A DNA stretch of 64,000 nucleotides, taken from Conchocele bisecta. Its lineage: Eukaryota > Mollusca > Bivalvia > Lucinida > Thyasiridae. The stretch is taken from positions 123,804,569-123,868,568 of the forward strand of contig CM055266.1 in assembly GCA_029237695.1 (NCBI GenBank), read 5' to 3'. The notes beneath the pieces were generated by a model, which searched no databases, had not been told where the DNA came from, and saw only the letters and a program-made list of their open reading frames with translations. Made by a program: the position numbers and the translations under genes. Positions 22,288 through 34,350 of this stretch are shown here, one piece after another (the stretch's first letter is position 1; each line of letters begins with the position of its first letter).

Positions 22288-22698
22288 ATGTGTTTGTTTG
22301 TTTGTTTGTGTATTAGTGTTTAACGGCCTATCAACAGCTAAGGTCATGTAAGGCCGGGCAAACAGGGTCGATCCCGATTTAACCTGCTGCTTTGGGGAGA
22401 AAATCCCAAAATCAAAACGGAATATTTACATAAAGAACAAATATATTCAGCCCTGAAATTAGAATAACCTGACCTGGTGCCAGGTCCATACCACACCAAA
22501 GTCACTTGGCCCCTTCCCCTAAAACAGGATTACGAATATCGTAATACTCACATAAGGGGTATAACCAGATTCACCTGTCACATACAAAATGCCAAAGACG
22601 TATGTGAGGGCGAAACCAGGTCTCCAGTCGGGATTCCGGTAAGGATGAACCCCGATCGTTAAATTACCCATCGCGTGCTCCCACCTGCCACCCACTAA
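22288..22698 (-). mobile_element. SINE-like retroelement (family S) with (GTTT)n end
   Basis: GTTTGTTTGTTTG is followed by GTGTTTAACGGCC, CAGCCCTGAAATTAGAATAA and CCTGACCTGGTGCCAGG, as in 19530-20010. Confidence 0.5.
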
Positions 22699-22943
22699 GA
22701 TTGATGTGATATAAGAATATAACATATGTGAATACTGTCTTGTTACTGTATACTATATAGCGCATTGAGTTGCCATCTTCGCCATCTTCGTATGTACAAG
22801 CCATCGTACAGTTTTACCACTTCGTGCGTTTGACACATATAGCAAATACTATGACAGTAAACCAAATACAATTTGGTGCAATACATAATAGACAGATGTG
22901 GCATCGGCACGCCATACATATTATGCCAGCAAACTATACAGAA

Positions 22944-23205
22944 GTGGAGCGCGTGGTCGAGCGGTCCGAGGCGTCGGACTGCTGGTCGTGGGTTCGAGCC
23001 TCACCTGAGGCGTGCGTTGTGTCCTTGAGCATATTGATGGATTTACATTTATTGAGCATAGGCTGCATATGCAGCCTATGCTCAATAAATGTAAATCCAA
23101 ATGACACTTTATCCACACTGCTTCAGTCCACCCAGCTGTAAATGGGTACCGGCTAAATACCGGGAGCATTGATTGTATTTGATTGTATGTACATGTAGTT
23201 ATGAA
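22944..23205 (+). mobile_element. tRNA-derived SINE, V-SINE/RUDI-like, with an inserted hairpin
   Basis: The head carries a good polymerase III A box (TGGTCGAGCGG, 22954-22964) and B box (GGTTCGAGCC, 22991-23000) with tRNA-like spacing. The body reads GTGTCCTTGAGC, then after an interruption CACTTTATCCACACTGC and CCCAGCTGTAAATGGGTACC. I associate this body with the conserved domain of molluscan V-SINEs from memory. An A-family core hairpin is inserted in the body. Confidence 0.65.
23030..23101. repeat. Solitary core palindrome of family A
   Basis: GGATTTACATTTATTGAGCA and its full complement, with GGCTGCATATGCAGCC in the centre. It lacks the A-family ends and breaks the SINE body between CCTTGAGC and CACTTTATCC. 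Confidence 0.75.
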
Positions 23206-24574
23206 TAAAAATATTATCATATCAATTAAGGGAAAACACTACGAAAAGGGCCTAAGAAAATGAAATGTTTATACAAGCAAATGCTTGTATCCGGTCTGTA
23301 ACACTGTATGAACTGTATGAAATGACGAGATATCTGATCATTTCTCCCATCAATCTCAAAATAAATGTTGATGTGTAAACTTTACAATCTGATGCACAGC
23401 CTATTGTTAGTGTACACGTTACCCATAGGTAAAGTCATATCTACTTGCATAGTAGATGGGTAGACACCAGGGTCAAGACACTCAGGTAACTGCTTACATG
23501 TCACTGAATTTGATAGCTACAGTAGTGGGTATATATGGTATGTGATGTGTGGTTGGCCAAGTAAAAGTGATACACAGTGCGATTTTCTGTGTATCAGGGT
23601 ATTCATAATGCTGGTCCATGTTTTTAAAAACACAGGCACAAACCTGTCCAGAAAACTGACATGTTTTACAGTTTGGTGTAATATAATTGATATGAGTCCA
23701 TTCTCCTGTCATTTCTGCATGTGATTAGCTAGATGATCTCATATGTTCTACTTTACATTTTGAGTTATTTGTCAAACGACATAACAGGTGAAACTGGCTG
23801 GTGGCTGGAACACACAAAGATGGCCGACGTGGCCACTCCATGTGCCGTCTAGGATACAGTAACGAGGCAGTATTCACATATATGTTATACACATATCACA
23901 TTTACGAAGCAATTATCTTTGAATCAAACGATGATCAGGTATAGAACGGGTCCTTAATTGCGAATAAGCATTGCCAATATATGTTCCGAAACGTTGATAA
24001 TCTTAGCAAGATTAACGCAGGCCGCCGTGTAATGCCCATTGCCAACACAGGTAAGGTGGCATCTTTATTAATTCATCGCATGCAGTTCTGATATATTGTA
24101 ACATTATAGCCTGGTATATCGAGTACTACCGAGTGTATACTATTATTTTGACAGCACTGTACACTGTAAACCGGTAAAAGCCGCTTCGCTTTGCACTAGT
24201 GAGAGAAATGAATTTGTTATATAACGGGCTTCCCTGAGATAGGTAGTAATCGCACAAAGTGTTCGCTAAACGCTATACGCTCAATTTAGCTGGTCAGACC
24301 CATGCTGTGTGTCGCCTTGTGGGCGCCGCATGATAGCCTAGACATGGGTGCCAACCCGGCACTCTGAGCTTTTGGCTAATTTCGAAAATATCCACTGTAC
24401 GATCGAGTGGGTGCAAATAAATAATGTTTGTAGAGGTTTCACTGTAAATCAGACATTTGATCATTCTGAGCCTAAGTTGTGTGCTATGCGAGTACGAACA
24501 GACATCACCTGAGATAAACGATCAAGAAACTCATCAACAATAAGATCACAGGTGTTATTCTAGCTGCAAGTTAT
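23206..24574. other. Anonymous sequence with an I fragment
   Basis: CATTGCCAATATATGTTCC to CGCAGGCCGCCGTGTAATG (about 23968-24035) is a decayed family I end. CAAAGATGGCCGACGTGGCC near 23816 echoes GCTTGGCCACTCCATGAACC near 4697 in part. No gene recognised. Confidence 0.35.
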
Positions 24575-24647
24575 AGAGCCGTGAATGGGAAAAAGTATCC
24601 GGCAAGGCTCACTAATTTCTTTATTTCTCATCAGAAGTATATGTTGT

Positions 24648-24718
24648 TACCACTCATTTGAACCGTCTCGCCGAGACGGTTCAAATGAGTGGTCACAACA
24701 TATACTTTGGTTCAGAAA
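24648..24718. repeat. Stem-loop, family X
   Basis: TGTTGTTACCACTCATTTG, then AACCGTCTCGCCGAGACGGTT, with the complement at the right. It is near-identical to 54556-54630. Here it sits inside a broken G hairpin. Confidence 0.75.
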
Positions 24719-24735
24719 TAAGGAAAATAGATAGA

Positions 24736-24990
24736 GAATAGTAGGTTAGTGCCGTGAATGGGAAAACATATCTGGCAAGGCTCAGGAAACGGGATGGGCG
24801 AGGCTCTGCCGAGCACATCCCGTTTCCGTGCCGCGCCAGATATGTTTTCCCATTCACGGCACTAACCTACTATTCTATTTATTTCGTCAACACCTACAAA
24901 TGGCTGTAAAATGCAAAAATTGTATTGACTGGATATCAAAAATGTTTCACGGCACCGTGTTTCACGACACATACGCACTGTGTTGACGGG
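24736..24990. mobile_element. Family G element
   Basis: GAATAGTAGGTTAGTGCCG to its complement, then ATTTCGTCAACACCTACAAA and GTGTTGACGGGATAA. A fragment of a second G end (GCCGTGAATGGGAAAAAGTA) lies at 24580-24600, left of the X stem-loop. Confidence 0.6.
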
Positions 24991-24999
24991 ATAATTCCG

Positions 25000-25617
25000 C
25001 TTTATAGGCAACAGGTTGTACTATATCGCTACACCACGCGACACAGTAAATACGTGCGTAATAGTATTTACATATACATAGCTATAGAAGAAAAAACCTG
25101 CAGGGTTTTGACGTTCATACTTTGCTATCTTGTTATTGGGAGACAATTTTGCAATATGACACAACATATTACAATCACCTTACCTTACAAAATGTGTATT
25201 CGCAAACGTCTTAGGTCACTCTCCGCGAAGTAGATAGTAAATAAAGAACGCTTCAAACGTACATTTGGAATGACTACTCGGTCATAACTCTTACATAATG
25301 CAGTGTAATGAAATGTAATTATAGTTATGCACTAAGAATCAGTGTTATTCATTCTTCGGGAGTTCATTAAGCCTCATTTTGCCGCGTTATGTGACATAGC
25401 GGGCGGTTTATGACAGCCATCAGACGATGGCATTGCTTCCTGTCGGTTCTGCTTATATCACAGACGGCAATGCTGCATTAGACAGTTTACGATTATGGTT
25501 TGATAATTGAATGAACGCCGGACAAACCTTTGTTGCAACAGTATTATAACCTTCCCATATCAGACACACTGGAACATCAGCGTGCTAAATTCGAATGGAT
25601 CTCGCTCTAATGATAGC
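25000..25617. other. Anonymous sequence
   Basis: No gene or repeat recognised; short open frames only. Confidence 0.4.
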
Positions 25618-26079
25618 TACAGTGAAACCGCTCTAATTCTGACACCCTGGGAGGTCCCCAGAGTGTCCGGCTTAGAGACTCACACAACTATAGCTCAGAA
25701 TGATGAAATGCCTGATTTACAGTGAAACCTCTCAGAGAGGCACTCAACTATAGCTCAGAATGATAAAATGCCTGATTTACAGTGAAACCTCTCAGAGAGG
25801 CACACAACTATAACTCAGAATGATAAAATGCCTGATTTACAGTGAAACCTCTCAGAGAGGCACACAACTATAGCTCAGCATGATAAAATGCCTGATTTAC
25901 AGTGAAACCTCTCAGAGAGGTTTCACTGTAAATCGGGCATTTTATCATTCTGAGCTATAGGTGTGTGCTATGCGATCACGATACAGACATTATCACTTGC
26001 GATAAATGACCAAGACACTCATCAAAAATAAGATCATACGCGTTATCTTGGTGTCCGGTTTAGAGAGGTTCCACTGTAA
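25618..26079. mobile_element. Family C MITE expanded by internal tandem repeats
   Basis: It begins TACAGTGAAACCGCTC and closes with GTCCGGTTTAGAGAGGTTCC. The inverted right arm is single copy (ATCGGGCATTTTATCATTC), while the left arm is multiplied fourfold. Confidence 0.6.
25681..25920 (+). repeat. Four 60-bp tandem units
   Basis: Four head-to-tail units of 60 bp, each with CAACTATAGCTCAGAATGAT and ACAGTGAAACCTCTCAGAGA. Units differ by one to three bases, so the expansion looks recent. Confidence 0.9.
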
Positions 26080-26098
26080 TATAGCAATTGTATTCATT

Positions 26099-26420
26099 AT
26101 AGGAATGAATGGCCTTTTTGTGGAATTTATCGGGGTATAAACTTGGAAAAGTCGCGGGAATACTGGACATTTCCAAGTTTATATCCCCGATAAATTCCAC
26201 AAAAAGGCCAGTCATTCCTTATAATTCCAGCATTTGAAATAAATTCATCAAGAAAATGTGTTTATTTTCCGTTTTCTTAAGAATTATTTTAACTGCGCCT
26301 CACGGTTACGGAAAGTAGTTCGGCGTGGGAAGTTTACTGGGATATAAATTTTGGACAGAGACTTGCTACGGGCCAATCAAATGTTAGGGAATTGTGTAAA
26401 TAGTTTTGTGTTGAATTATA
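26099..26420. mobile_element. Family Q element, copy 2 (hairpin tip deleted)
   Basis: Same hairpin base (AGGAATGAATGGCCTTTTTG, AAAGTCGCGGGAATACTGGA) and tail (GGCGTGGGAAGTTTACTGGG) as 20908-21312. The middle of the hairpin is missing. Confidence 0.6.
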
Positions 26421-26459
26421 ACCGCAAACAAAAAGCATTGCATGTTCACACGATTGAAT

Positions 26460-26720
26460 TATAGTGCAACCTCTCTAAACTGGGCACCCTGAGAACCTGG
26501 ATTACAATGCATTGACTAGTTGCGAACGGTAACTATTGCAATTATTCCCGTAGCTACGGACGGTACGGGAGTAGATTGCAGGAGTTACCTTCGCTACTAT
26601 GTATTGACATGAGTACAGTGAAACCTCTCTAGACCGGACACCAAGAAAACACATGTGATCTTATTTTTGATGAGTTTCTTGGTCATTTATCTCAGGTCTG
26701 TTCATTATCGAATAGAACAA
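26460..26720. mobile_element. Family C fragments around a Z stem-loop
   Basis: TAGTGCAACCTCTCTAAACT (26460) and ACAGTGAAACCTCTCTAGAC (26614) are C ends. The Z stem-loop is between them. Confidence 0.45.
26518..26600. repeat. Stem-loop, family Z, copy 2
   Basis: AGTTGCGAACGGTAACTATT pairs imperfectly with AGGAGTTACCTTCGCTACT; the loop has GCTACGGACGGTACGGGAG. Confidence 0.55.
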
Positions 26721-28854
26721 AACTGTGGCTCAGAATGATAATCGGAAAATAGGTCCACAAAGAATGATTAATACAAATATTTGTTGAAGAAATTCCATCA
26801 AATATTGATTTCATTGCGAAAAACTTGGGGGCTAAAAATATGTTTGGGGGTGTTAGAGCCCGGATGCGATACATACACTCGGTGTTTGTGGACTGCAATC
26901 GGAATTATGCCATTGGTAGTCGAACAATAAATTTGTAAACATAATTCTTCACGGACTTCATATAAAAGAATGACGAAGACTATATATAGTTCATGAATTT
27001 GCGAAGGGAAATAAGTAGTACAGAATTACGAAACCATATATCACCTTCTTCTACATTGTCTGAATTCAATTGGATTTAGAATATTGAGCCAATGTTTTCT
27101 TCTTCATGTATTTATGTACAATTATGTTATTTACAGCATGTATTACACTATACATAATTCACACACATATACACACAATTCATACATATCATACATCCAT
27201 ATCACAGATATAATACAATTTAGTCTGTTTATGCTTCACTATTGTCATAAGTAATGCTCATTGAAATTGGTATTTCCACATGGTAACACTATATATCAAA
27301 AATAAATGTAATTTAATCACGCACAAGTCACAGTTACTTTGAGTGTTTGATATAAGTTAAATTGTACCCAAAGTGACCCCCTTACTACTATCACCACCTA
27401 TCACCACCGTTAAATGTCCCACATACGTCCAAGTCCACGTCCGAAGTAAATGTTTTACATACATGTGCTTCAATGACTGAAGTATAAGTATACCCCAGCA
27501 GTCACCAATATTTAGTTCACTGATGTCTATCTATATCACCGCTGACGTCCCTATAATGCCGTTCTTCGCGAGAGTCACGTCAGGAACCTCAATAAACATA
27601 TATCCAACTGTAGATAGGCGATGCATCTGCGTGTATCGTAGACCGCAATCTCTAATATCCGCCACCTTCCCGACTCTTCTATCAACTACATCTATGGATC
27701 CCGCTCTAACTACTCAAATTCCCTCTGGGTCGTCCATCCGCTGATCATCTTCCATCAGCATGAAATAATCCAATGAGATTTTATGTATTTCTCCCTCTTT
27801 CTCTCTGACCAAGCTGCCAGATATGCCTATTCACACAACCATCTCTCACAAACATCCAACACACACTAGTGTGTTCTACAAGATTTAAACTCACTTGCGA
27901 CCTACCCACAAGTACTGAAATAGCTCACTGACCATGGATTATCCTTGACTAGTAACAAAAGAGTTCCCTTCAATCAAAATTGGTAATTTACCCCCAGGCC
28001 CCTGTTGTACCTTGTAAGCTAATCCTATAGCACCTATCTCCCATTCTCATTACATATATAATATTGCTGAATTATGATCCTTGCCAGCCGAGATCGCTAT
28101 ATACATTTGTATTTCTCTGTGACAGGGGGAGGGTGACTATTTTGTTATTGATGAAAAACTACTTACATTTATATATTTTTAAGATTTAATGTGTTTACTG
28201 ACCAAAATTTCGTCGGCAGCAAAACGTGGAACAGACAGTAGTTAGTAATTGTGGAAAAACACACATTGATGAGATGTCTAACAAGAATCTCAAATCGCTG
28301 TCTTGCCGACTCAAATAAAGCTTATCCTATCTGAGACAGGGAGATATGGTAGAAATTGTCTGGAATTCAATCAACGAATGTACACAGTTTGCATTACAAT
28401 AGAAATAGAAGATGTCTATTTTATATAACTATATTTATTATATATACATGTATATATATATACGTACTTTCGTTTCCCATTGAAACGCAATGCAACGAAA
28501 GACGTCAATATTTTTCCATATTCAATATTGTCTCATATTGGTCAGTTCCGGAACTACGCTTCACATCGCAAAGTAGTTCCTTCTAAATCACCACTAATTT
28601 GTTCATGTTATTATATTGTGTATATGTTTTTAAGCGCATATAAATTTCGAATGATGTACGTAAATAATAAAAAGGTTATTTGATTTGTATGTGGATATAT
28701 GCCACTTGTTCCGCCGCGCAATGATATTGCGCTCCTAAATTCGCGGCGACACAGTGCCGGCGCCGTTACTGACACTGCATTGCGTGTGACGTCTCAGATG
28801 AACAATATGCTCGGATAATCATCTCTATCAATTCAACGACCATACATGTATCAC
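26721..28854. other. Longest repeat-poor stretch
   Basis: About 2.1 kb with no MITE recognised, containing the degenerate coding-like segment at 27534-27830. No splice-bounded exon could be established. Confidence 0.4.
27534..27830 (-). pseudogene. Possible decayed coding segment, unknown function
   Basis: On the minus strand one frame is open from a stop near 27830 to a TAG at 27531-27533, except for a single TGA at 27714-27716. That gives two consecutive open pieces of about 38 and 60 codons. The composition looks more protein-like than the repeat-derived frames, with acidic, amphipathic runs such as LMEDDQRMDDPEG and GYMFIEVPDVTLAKNG. I recognise no family, see no clear splice sites, and an open run this long can arise by chance in AT-rich DNA. 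Treat as a candidate only. Confidence 0.2.
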
Positions 28855-28990
28855 TTGTTGCTATGACTGGAGAAATGGGCCTTATGGGTTTTGCGACCAG
28901 TGTAGATCCAGACCAGCCTGTGCATCCGCACAGTCTGATCATGATCTGCACTCTTCGCCATTTCCATTAATAAAACACCTGTTATTCTTA
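28855..28990. mobile_element. Family D MITE, left half
   Basis: TGCTATGACTGGAGAAATGG, TTTTGCGACCAGTGTAGATC and GCATCCGCACAGTCTGATCA; the right half is absent. Confidence 0.6.
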
Positions 28991-29384
28991 TAACAAGCAA
29001 TATATATATTAAGCATTAAACATTCAATGATGTCTATCGCTTTACATCGTGATATTTTACATGAGCTAGTGAAATAATCAAGTGTGATTTACAAAGAAGC
29101 TAATATATAAATAGAAACTTGAACTTGTACGTGGCTAAACATGCTAAAGGAGGTATTGGAATAGTATTGAGTGATTTTTAGACCGTATACCATTGCAATA
29201 AATATGTGTTCGGAAAGATGTCATGCGCGATGGAGTAGTACGGGAAAGAATGTAATCCAGATGCATGTGCACGGTATGTCATTTTCACTGTTTACTTGGA
29301 GAACATGGTCAGTTGATGTCCTAATCCACTGCACAAGCATGCCAATGTATACATGTACTTTACATCAGTTTGAAGCATAATTTT
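28991..29384. other. Anonymous sequence
   Basis: No gene or repeat recognised. Confidence 0.4.
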
Positions 29385-29929
29385 TACAACCTGGCAAAAT
29401 TTTACGGCCATATAAACAATGCCAAAAAAATATTCTTTTTCGATAATATTAAATTTTATCCAAATTTAAGTATGAGCCTTCTTTTTATTTCATGAAATTT
29501 TGTAAAATATTGATTTTATTACGAAAAAATGAGTTCTCTATGGGAATTTAACATCGGGAAAACAGAGGTGGAGAACCTGGAGGAGGATTCGAAAAACGAA
29601 ACATTTTGGAAATTGATTCTAAAACCTAGCTAGATAGCTTGGAAAAGTTACATTTTGAAAATCGGTCCACTATTTCTGAAATAAGAACACATTTCCCATG
29701 TTAAATCCTCATAGACATCTTCACTCTGTGAAGATGTCTATGGGGATTTAACATGTCGAAATTGTTTGTTTTTTTACAATAAATCAATATTGAACCAAAT
29801 TTAATGAAATAAAAAGAAGGCTCATTCTTAAATTTTTCTAACATTTAACATTATCGATTTTTTTGTTAATGTTTTTGCATTGTTTATATGGCCGTACAAT
29901 TTGGGCAGGTTTCGTACAACAGACAGTAG
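29385..29929. mobile_element. Family E MITE, left end lost
   Basis: It starts at AAATTTTACGGCCATATAAA, without the outer CTGTCTGTTTCAC. The right end ACAACAGACAGTAG is present. The central hairpin GACATCTTCACTCTGTGAAG is intact. Confidence 0.65.
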
Positions 29930-30217
29930 TTTTTAATTCTGAACATTTTTGCCACGTGACGTACATGTACATGTAGTTGCAATTGCAGATTAGTTTGCGC
30001 CACAACCAGAGTAGTTACAGGAGATTGAATGTATCTTTCTTAACAATAAAAAAACTTTTATTTTAATCAGTGAATATCCAGAGCAGGATGTGAAATGGTT
30101 ATGGGAAAATAGGTCTCACAACATCCATACTAAAATGAAATTAGCAGGGAATATCCATCTGTGTCGTAAATAGTTAGGTTACATGTATATAAGGAAACAT
30201 CAATGGTGGTAGCCCAC

Positions 30218-30377
30218 ATACACTACCGCCCGCGCTAATCTTGCCAACATTTGTCAATTTCCTTATACACACATATTTGAATATTGTGATTGAAATCAAA
30301 TTGCTTGACTGCGAGCTGGCATCGCCAATAGAATGTTTAAAAACGTGATAACCTGGGCAAGGTTAGCGCAGGCACTG
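30218..30377. mobile_element. Family I MITE, shortened
   Basis: Left end TACACTACCGCCCGCGCTAA, right end GGGCAAGGTTAGCGCAGGC. The core hairpin is mostly deleted. The A element follows directly. Confidence 0.55.
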
Positions 30378-30618
30378 GGGCCCGTTTCACTAAACTTCTT
30401 ACGACTAAAATGTTCGTAAGTGCAAATTTAAGATCGTCTGTAAATTTCAATTGATGAATGTACATTTATTGAGCATAGGCTGCATGTGCAGCCTATGCCC
30501 AATAAATGTAAATCCATTAATTATTTACAAGAAAACATTGTTAATGTGAAATTTACAGACTATCATAAATTTGCACTTACGAACATTTTAATCCTACGAA
30601 GTGTAGTGAAACGGCCCC
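30378..30618. mobile_element. Family A MITE, perfect CTG duplication
   Basis: 241 bp. CTG lies at 30375-30377 and 30619-30621. All family motifs are present. Confidence 0.8.
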
Positions 30619-30807
30619 CTGGTGTCAATATTATTCTGGTTCCACCGCTAATGGCGAACGCCGCGCCATCTTATAGAGTGGAGGCCACATATCGGAGTAC
30701 CAGTAGCGGACATTGTATTTGTTCACAGAGAACGTGAATTTTTCTCCAGCTCATTTAATGGGAACCAATGCAATTAGGCAATCGTGAAGCGCGCTATGCG
30801 CGGCACA

Positions 30808-31035
30808 AATGTGGCTGTCACTGGAGAAATGGGGCTTATGGGATTTATGACCAGCGTAGCGATAGATAACACACGCCTGTAGCATCATAACGATTGTATT
30901 GCTTGTCAGAAGCATGGCGGGTGTTTCATTGGCAGAATTGCGAAATGTGCAGATCCTGATCAGAATGTGCGGATGCACATGTTGATCTGCATCTACAATG
31001 GTCGCAAAACTCATGAGCCACATTTCGAAAGTCTA
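30808..31035. mobile_element. Family D MITE
   Basis: TGTGGCTGTCACTGGAGAAA to ATGAGCCACATTTCGAAAG, with GATCAGAATGTGCGGATGCA inside. Confidence 0.6.
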
Positions 31036-31375
31036 ATTCGGTTTGAAAATGGTTTGTAGATCACAATTCACAATAAGAAACGAGACTACACCGAAATATC
31101 GGCCAACATGTTTAATAAATAGCGTATATTTCTTACACATGTTTAGATTCCATTCTTGCACAAGCACAACATCATGCAATGAAGCTTTATTGATCATGAA
31201 ACATACATTCTGTAGCGGTCTCATTTACATATTTGTGGCACTAGGGGAGTTTTATTACTCTGTGTTATTTCACTGCGAACGGCTATTGCATGCAATACGT
31301 ATAGGTTATTTGATATGTATGTAGATATATGCACGAGTTCCACAGCGTGCGCAGATCACTTCTCTGATATTAAAC

Positions 31376-31690
31376 TATGGTTTTATCCCGTCAACGCGTA
31401 TGTGACGTGAAACACGGTGCCGTGAAACATGTTGATATCCTGTCAATACGACATAATCACTGCGTATGCATATGTGCTGGGGTTATTGTTTTGCATTTTA
31501 AAGCCATTAGTAGGTGTTGACGGGATAAATAGAATAGTAGGTTAATGTCGTGAATGGGAAAAATATCTGGCGCGGCACGGAAACGGGATGTGCTCGGCAG
31601 AGCCTCGCCCATCTCGTTTCCTAAGCCTTGCCAGATATTTTTTACTTTTCACGGCACTAACCTACTATTTTCTATATACTGTATGAATTG
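31376..31690. mobile_element. Family G element
   Basis: TTTTATCCCGTCAACGCG, then CACGGTGCCGTGAAACATG, a loop with GCATATGTGCTGGGG, and the AATAGTAGGTTAATGTCGTG hairpin. Confidence 0.65.
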
Positions 31691-32456
31691 CAAGCGGCCT
31701 CAATACATATACTAGTGAAATACACAAGTTTTTCAGTTGCATACTGTTTCTGATTGGTCATCTGGTAATTTCTGCTTACCAACGAACCAATCAGAGAACA
31801 CATAGCATCCGGGGATTTTCCGCAAGTCATATGATCAACAAATGTAAACAAATGAGTTGCTGTCTTCGAGATCAGATGCTGATACGAAAATAAATTAATA
31901 TAGCTCTTGTATGTAGATTTTGATTGTATTTCCGCATTTGACATCGATAACTAGTATTACTTTATTGAGATTTCTCGAGGATTATTGAAATCCCGATCTG
32001 GTTTGCTCAGTGTAGTCTTGAGAATTTTAGTGAAAGCGTGATACGAAGTCGTGTCCGATCTAGTGTAGTCGGGTGACTTGGGTCAGGTTTTCGGGTTGGT
32101 ACGGCTTCGGCGTGTACAACGATGATCATGTATCGGTTTTATTAGGCACAGAGCCTTAGCTATGTGTATGCACTAGGAATAATGGGATTTTATGAGAAAT
32201 AGAAAATACATGCATATTGCTTCTTGGTGGTGAACTTAAGGCACACCAAGTTCAAGGCCTTGATTATACAATATTTTCACTATAGACTGACTGCATTTTT
32301 TTCTACATGTCTAAGAAAGTATAATACACTATCCTATCAACATGTCGATCGCCTTGAATCGTAATTAGCCAACATAAGTATTTCTTAGAGCGAATTTCTG
32401 AAGAAGACACAACTTTAATAAATCCAAATTGAACTAATATAGTAGCCTCCAATAAC
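31691..32456. other. Anonymous sequence
   Basis: No gene or repeat recognised; the 90-codon minus-strand frame at 31672-31944 has no visible domain. Confidence 0.4.
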
Positions 32457-32530
32457 AAGGTGTATGATCACGTGTACACTAACAACAACAACACGTACCG
32501 ATTTAAAGTACGTATTCTTTTAAAGTGTCC
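32457..32530. repeat. Family N left-end fragment
   Basis: CAAGGTGTATGATCACGTGT, AACAACAACAACACG and AAAGTACGTATTCTTTT, as in the N copy at 47603. Confidence 0.55.
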
Positions 32531-32672
32531 TTATGGGTGGTTTTACAATGATGGTACATCATTGAGTGCCACAGGGGGTAAAAAATAGACGTGTTTTGTT
32601 TCGATCAATATTGTTTATTTTTGATAGTGGATATATCAAATTTACCATATTTGAACGATTTGAGGCACCCAG

Positions 32673-32975
32673 TAGCCTATTTCACCAACATTGCAAAGTA
32701 TACTTTTCTAGCAAAGTATACTTTGAGGGAGTAATCATTTATTTTTCCCGAAATGCATTATTTCATATGGAACTAACCACTGCATATATTTGATGATTAA
32801 AGGTATGCAGAATTATTATACTGAAATTATTACATTATCACAGCCAAATTGGCTGTGATAATCTAATAAATTCAGTATAATAAAAAATAATAAATTTATC
32901 CTAAAATTTAAAATTTCTCCCTCAAAGTATACTTTGCTAGAAAAGTATTCTTTGCAATGTTGGTGAAATAGGCTA
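32673..32975. mobile_element. Family B MITE
   Basis: 303 bp with both TAGCCTATTTCACCAACATT ends and the TTATCACAGCCAAATTGGCT core. Flanks CAG and CTG. Confidence 0.75.
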
Positions 32976-33072
32976 CTGGTAACTCTAACAAAAAAAATGA
33001 GATTTTAATAATGAAATCCTATAACAGGATAACATTTTGCATTCCTGCTAACAATCATACAAATAACCGTCT

Positions 33073-33643
33073 ATAGTCTGTTTCACGAAAGCTGCCGAAA
33101 TATTACGGCTATATAGACAATTCAAAAACAATATTATTTTCGACAATATTAAATTAAAGGAAAATTTAAGAATGAGCCTTCTTTTTATTTCGTGAAATTC
33201 GGTCAAATATTGATTTTATTACGAAAAATTGATTTGTCTATGGGAATTTAACATGGAGGAACGAGTGGTAAGGAAGTGTGGGAGGAGTCAAAAAACGAAA
33301 AAATTTGGAAATTGATTCCGAAACCTGACTAGATAGCTTGGATATGATCTAACTAAGAAAACAAAAGTTAAATTTTAAAAATCGGTCCAGTATTTCTGAA
33401 ATTCTAAAAAAATTCCCCATGTTAAATCCCCATAGACATCTTCACTCCGTGAAGATGTCTATGGGGGTTTAACATGGGGAAATTGTTTTTTCGCAATAAA
33501 ATCAATATTTGACCAAATTGCACGAAATAAAAAGAAGGCTCATACTTAATGTTTCCTTTAATTTAATATTATCAAAAGAAATCTTGTTTTTCAATTGTTT
33601 ATATAGCCGTAAAATTTGGGCAGCTTTCGTGAAACAGACAGTA
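33073..33643. mobile_element. Family E MITE
   Basis: TAGTCTGTTTCACGAAAGC at the left and GAAACAGACAGTA at the right. The central hairpin GATGTCTATGGGGGTTTAAC is intact. Confidence 0.7.
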
Positions 33644-33719
33644 GTCAACATCTTGTTGACTTGATTTGTACTACAGATACCATAAAGTAAACATACAACA
33701 TTGTTTTCCAATTACATAA

Positions 33720-33809
33720 CATAAGCAATTAAGATATTACAATTTAATTTTATACCAACAAACATGTTTGTTGGTATAAAATTCAATTGTAATATCTTAA
33801 TTGCTTATG
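33720..33809. repeat. 90-bp near-perfect palindrome
   Basis: CATAAGCAATTAAGATATTA through TATACCAACAAACATG, mirrored to TTGCTTATG; one or two mismatches are seen. Confidence 0.8.
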
Positions 33810-33957
33810 TAGGTAAATTGACTACATGAAGTAATGTATACTGTATTACACAGAGCAGTTACAGTAGGTGTTTTATAATTTACATATAAACACACACAGG
33901 CTCCATCTCCATGCCAATTTTGAAAACAATAGAAGTTACGGTAACCAAGACATAGGA

Positions 33958-34350
33958 TGTCAAAATAATGTCCTTTCCGAACTCATTTTATTCAGAAAGG
34001 ATAATTATTTTGACATACTAAAATAACAATACACACATGACTGTGATTAATCCTTTTATAGAGATCGGTGAAATGGATGATAATTGTAGTTTGTAAACCA
34101 CATATTTTTGCATTTTTTGTGTATTTCATTTTATAAACGTACACTTTATATTTGTTAGTGATACTTTCACGATTTAACCAATACTATCTACCACCCAATT
34201 TTAATAATGCATCTATTTCTATTAAAGTTTTGCATATTGTATGTGTATGGTTAATAGTCCAATTTAGTTGCCTTTGGAGTACAACTTCACATGTAAGTAG
34301 GTTCATTTGTACCATGTTGTGATGATTCGGAAAGGACACATATTTTGACG
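33958..34350. mobile_element. Possible element with TGTCAAAATAATGTCCTTTC ends
   Basis: ATGTCAAAATAATGTCCTTT at 33958 pairs with the stem closing at about 34016 (AAAGGATAATTATTTTGACA). A third inverted copy is at 34330 (TCGGAAAGGACACATATTTT). The true edges are uncertain. Confidence 0.4.

Noticed and set aside
22944..23030. Functional tRNA gene
   Set aside because: The A and B boxes are good, but the tRNA-like head continues into a V-SINE-like body and I could not fold a complete tRNA, so a SINE head is the better reading.
25681..25920. CRISPR-like or gene-family repeat
   Set aside because: The four 60-bp units have no spacers and derive from one arm of a C MITE.
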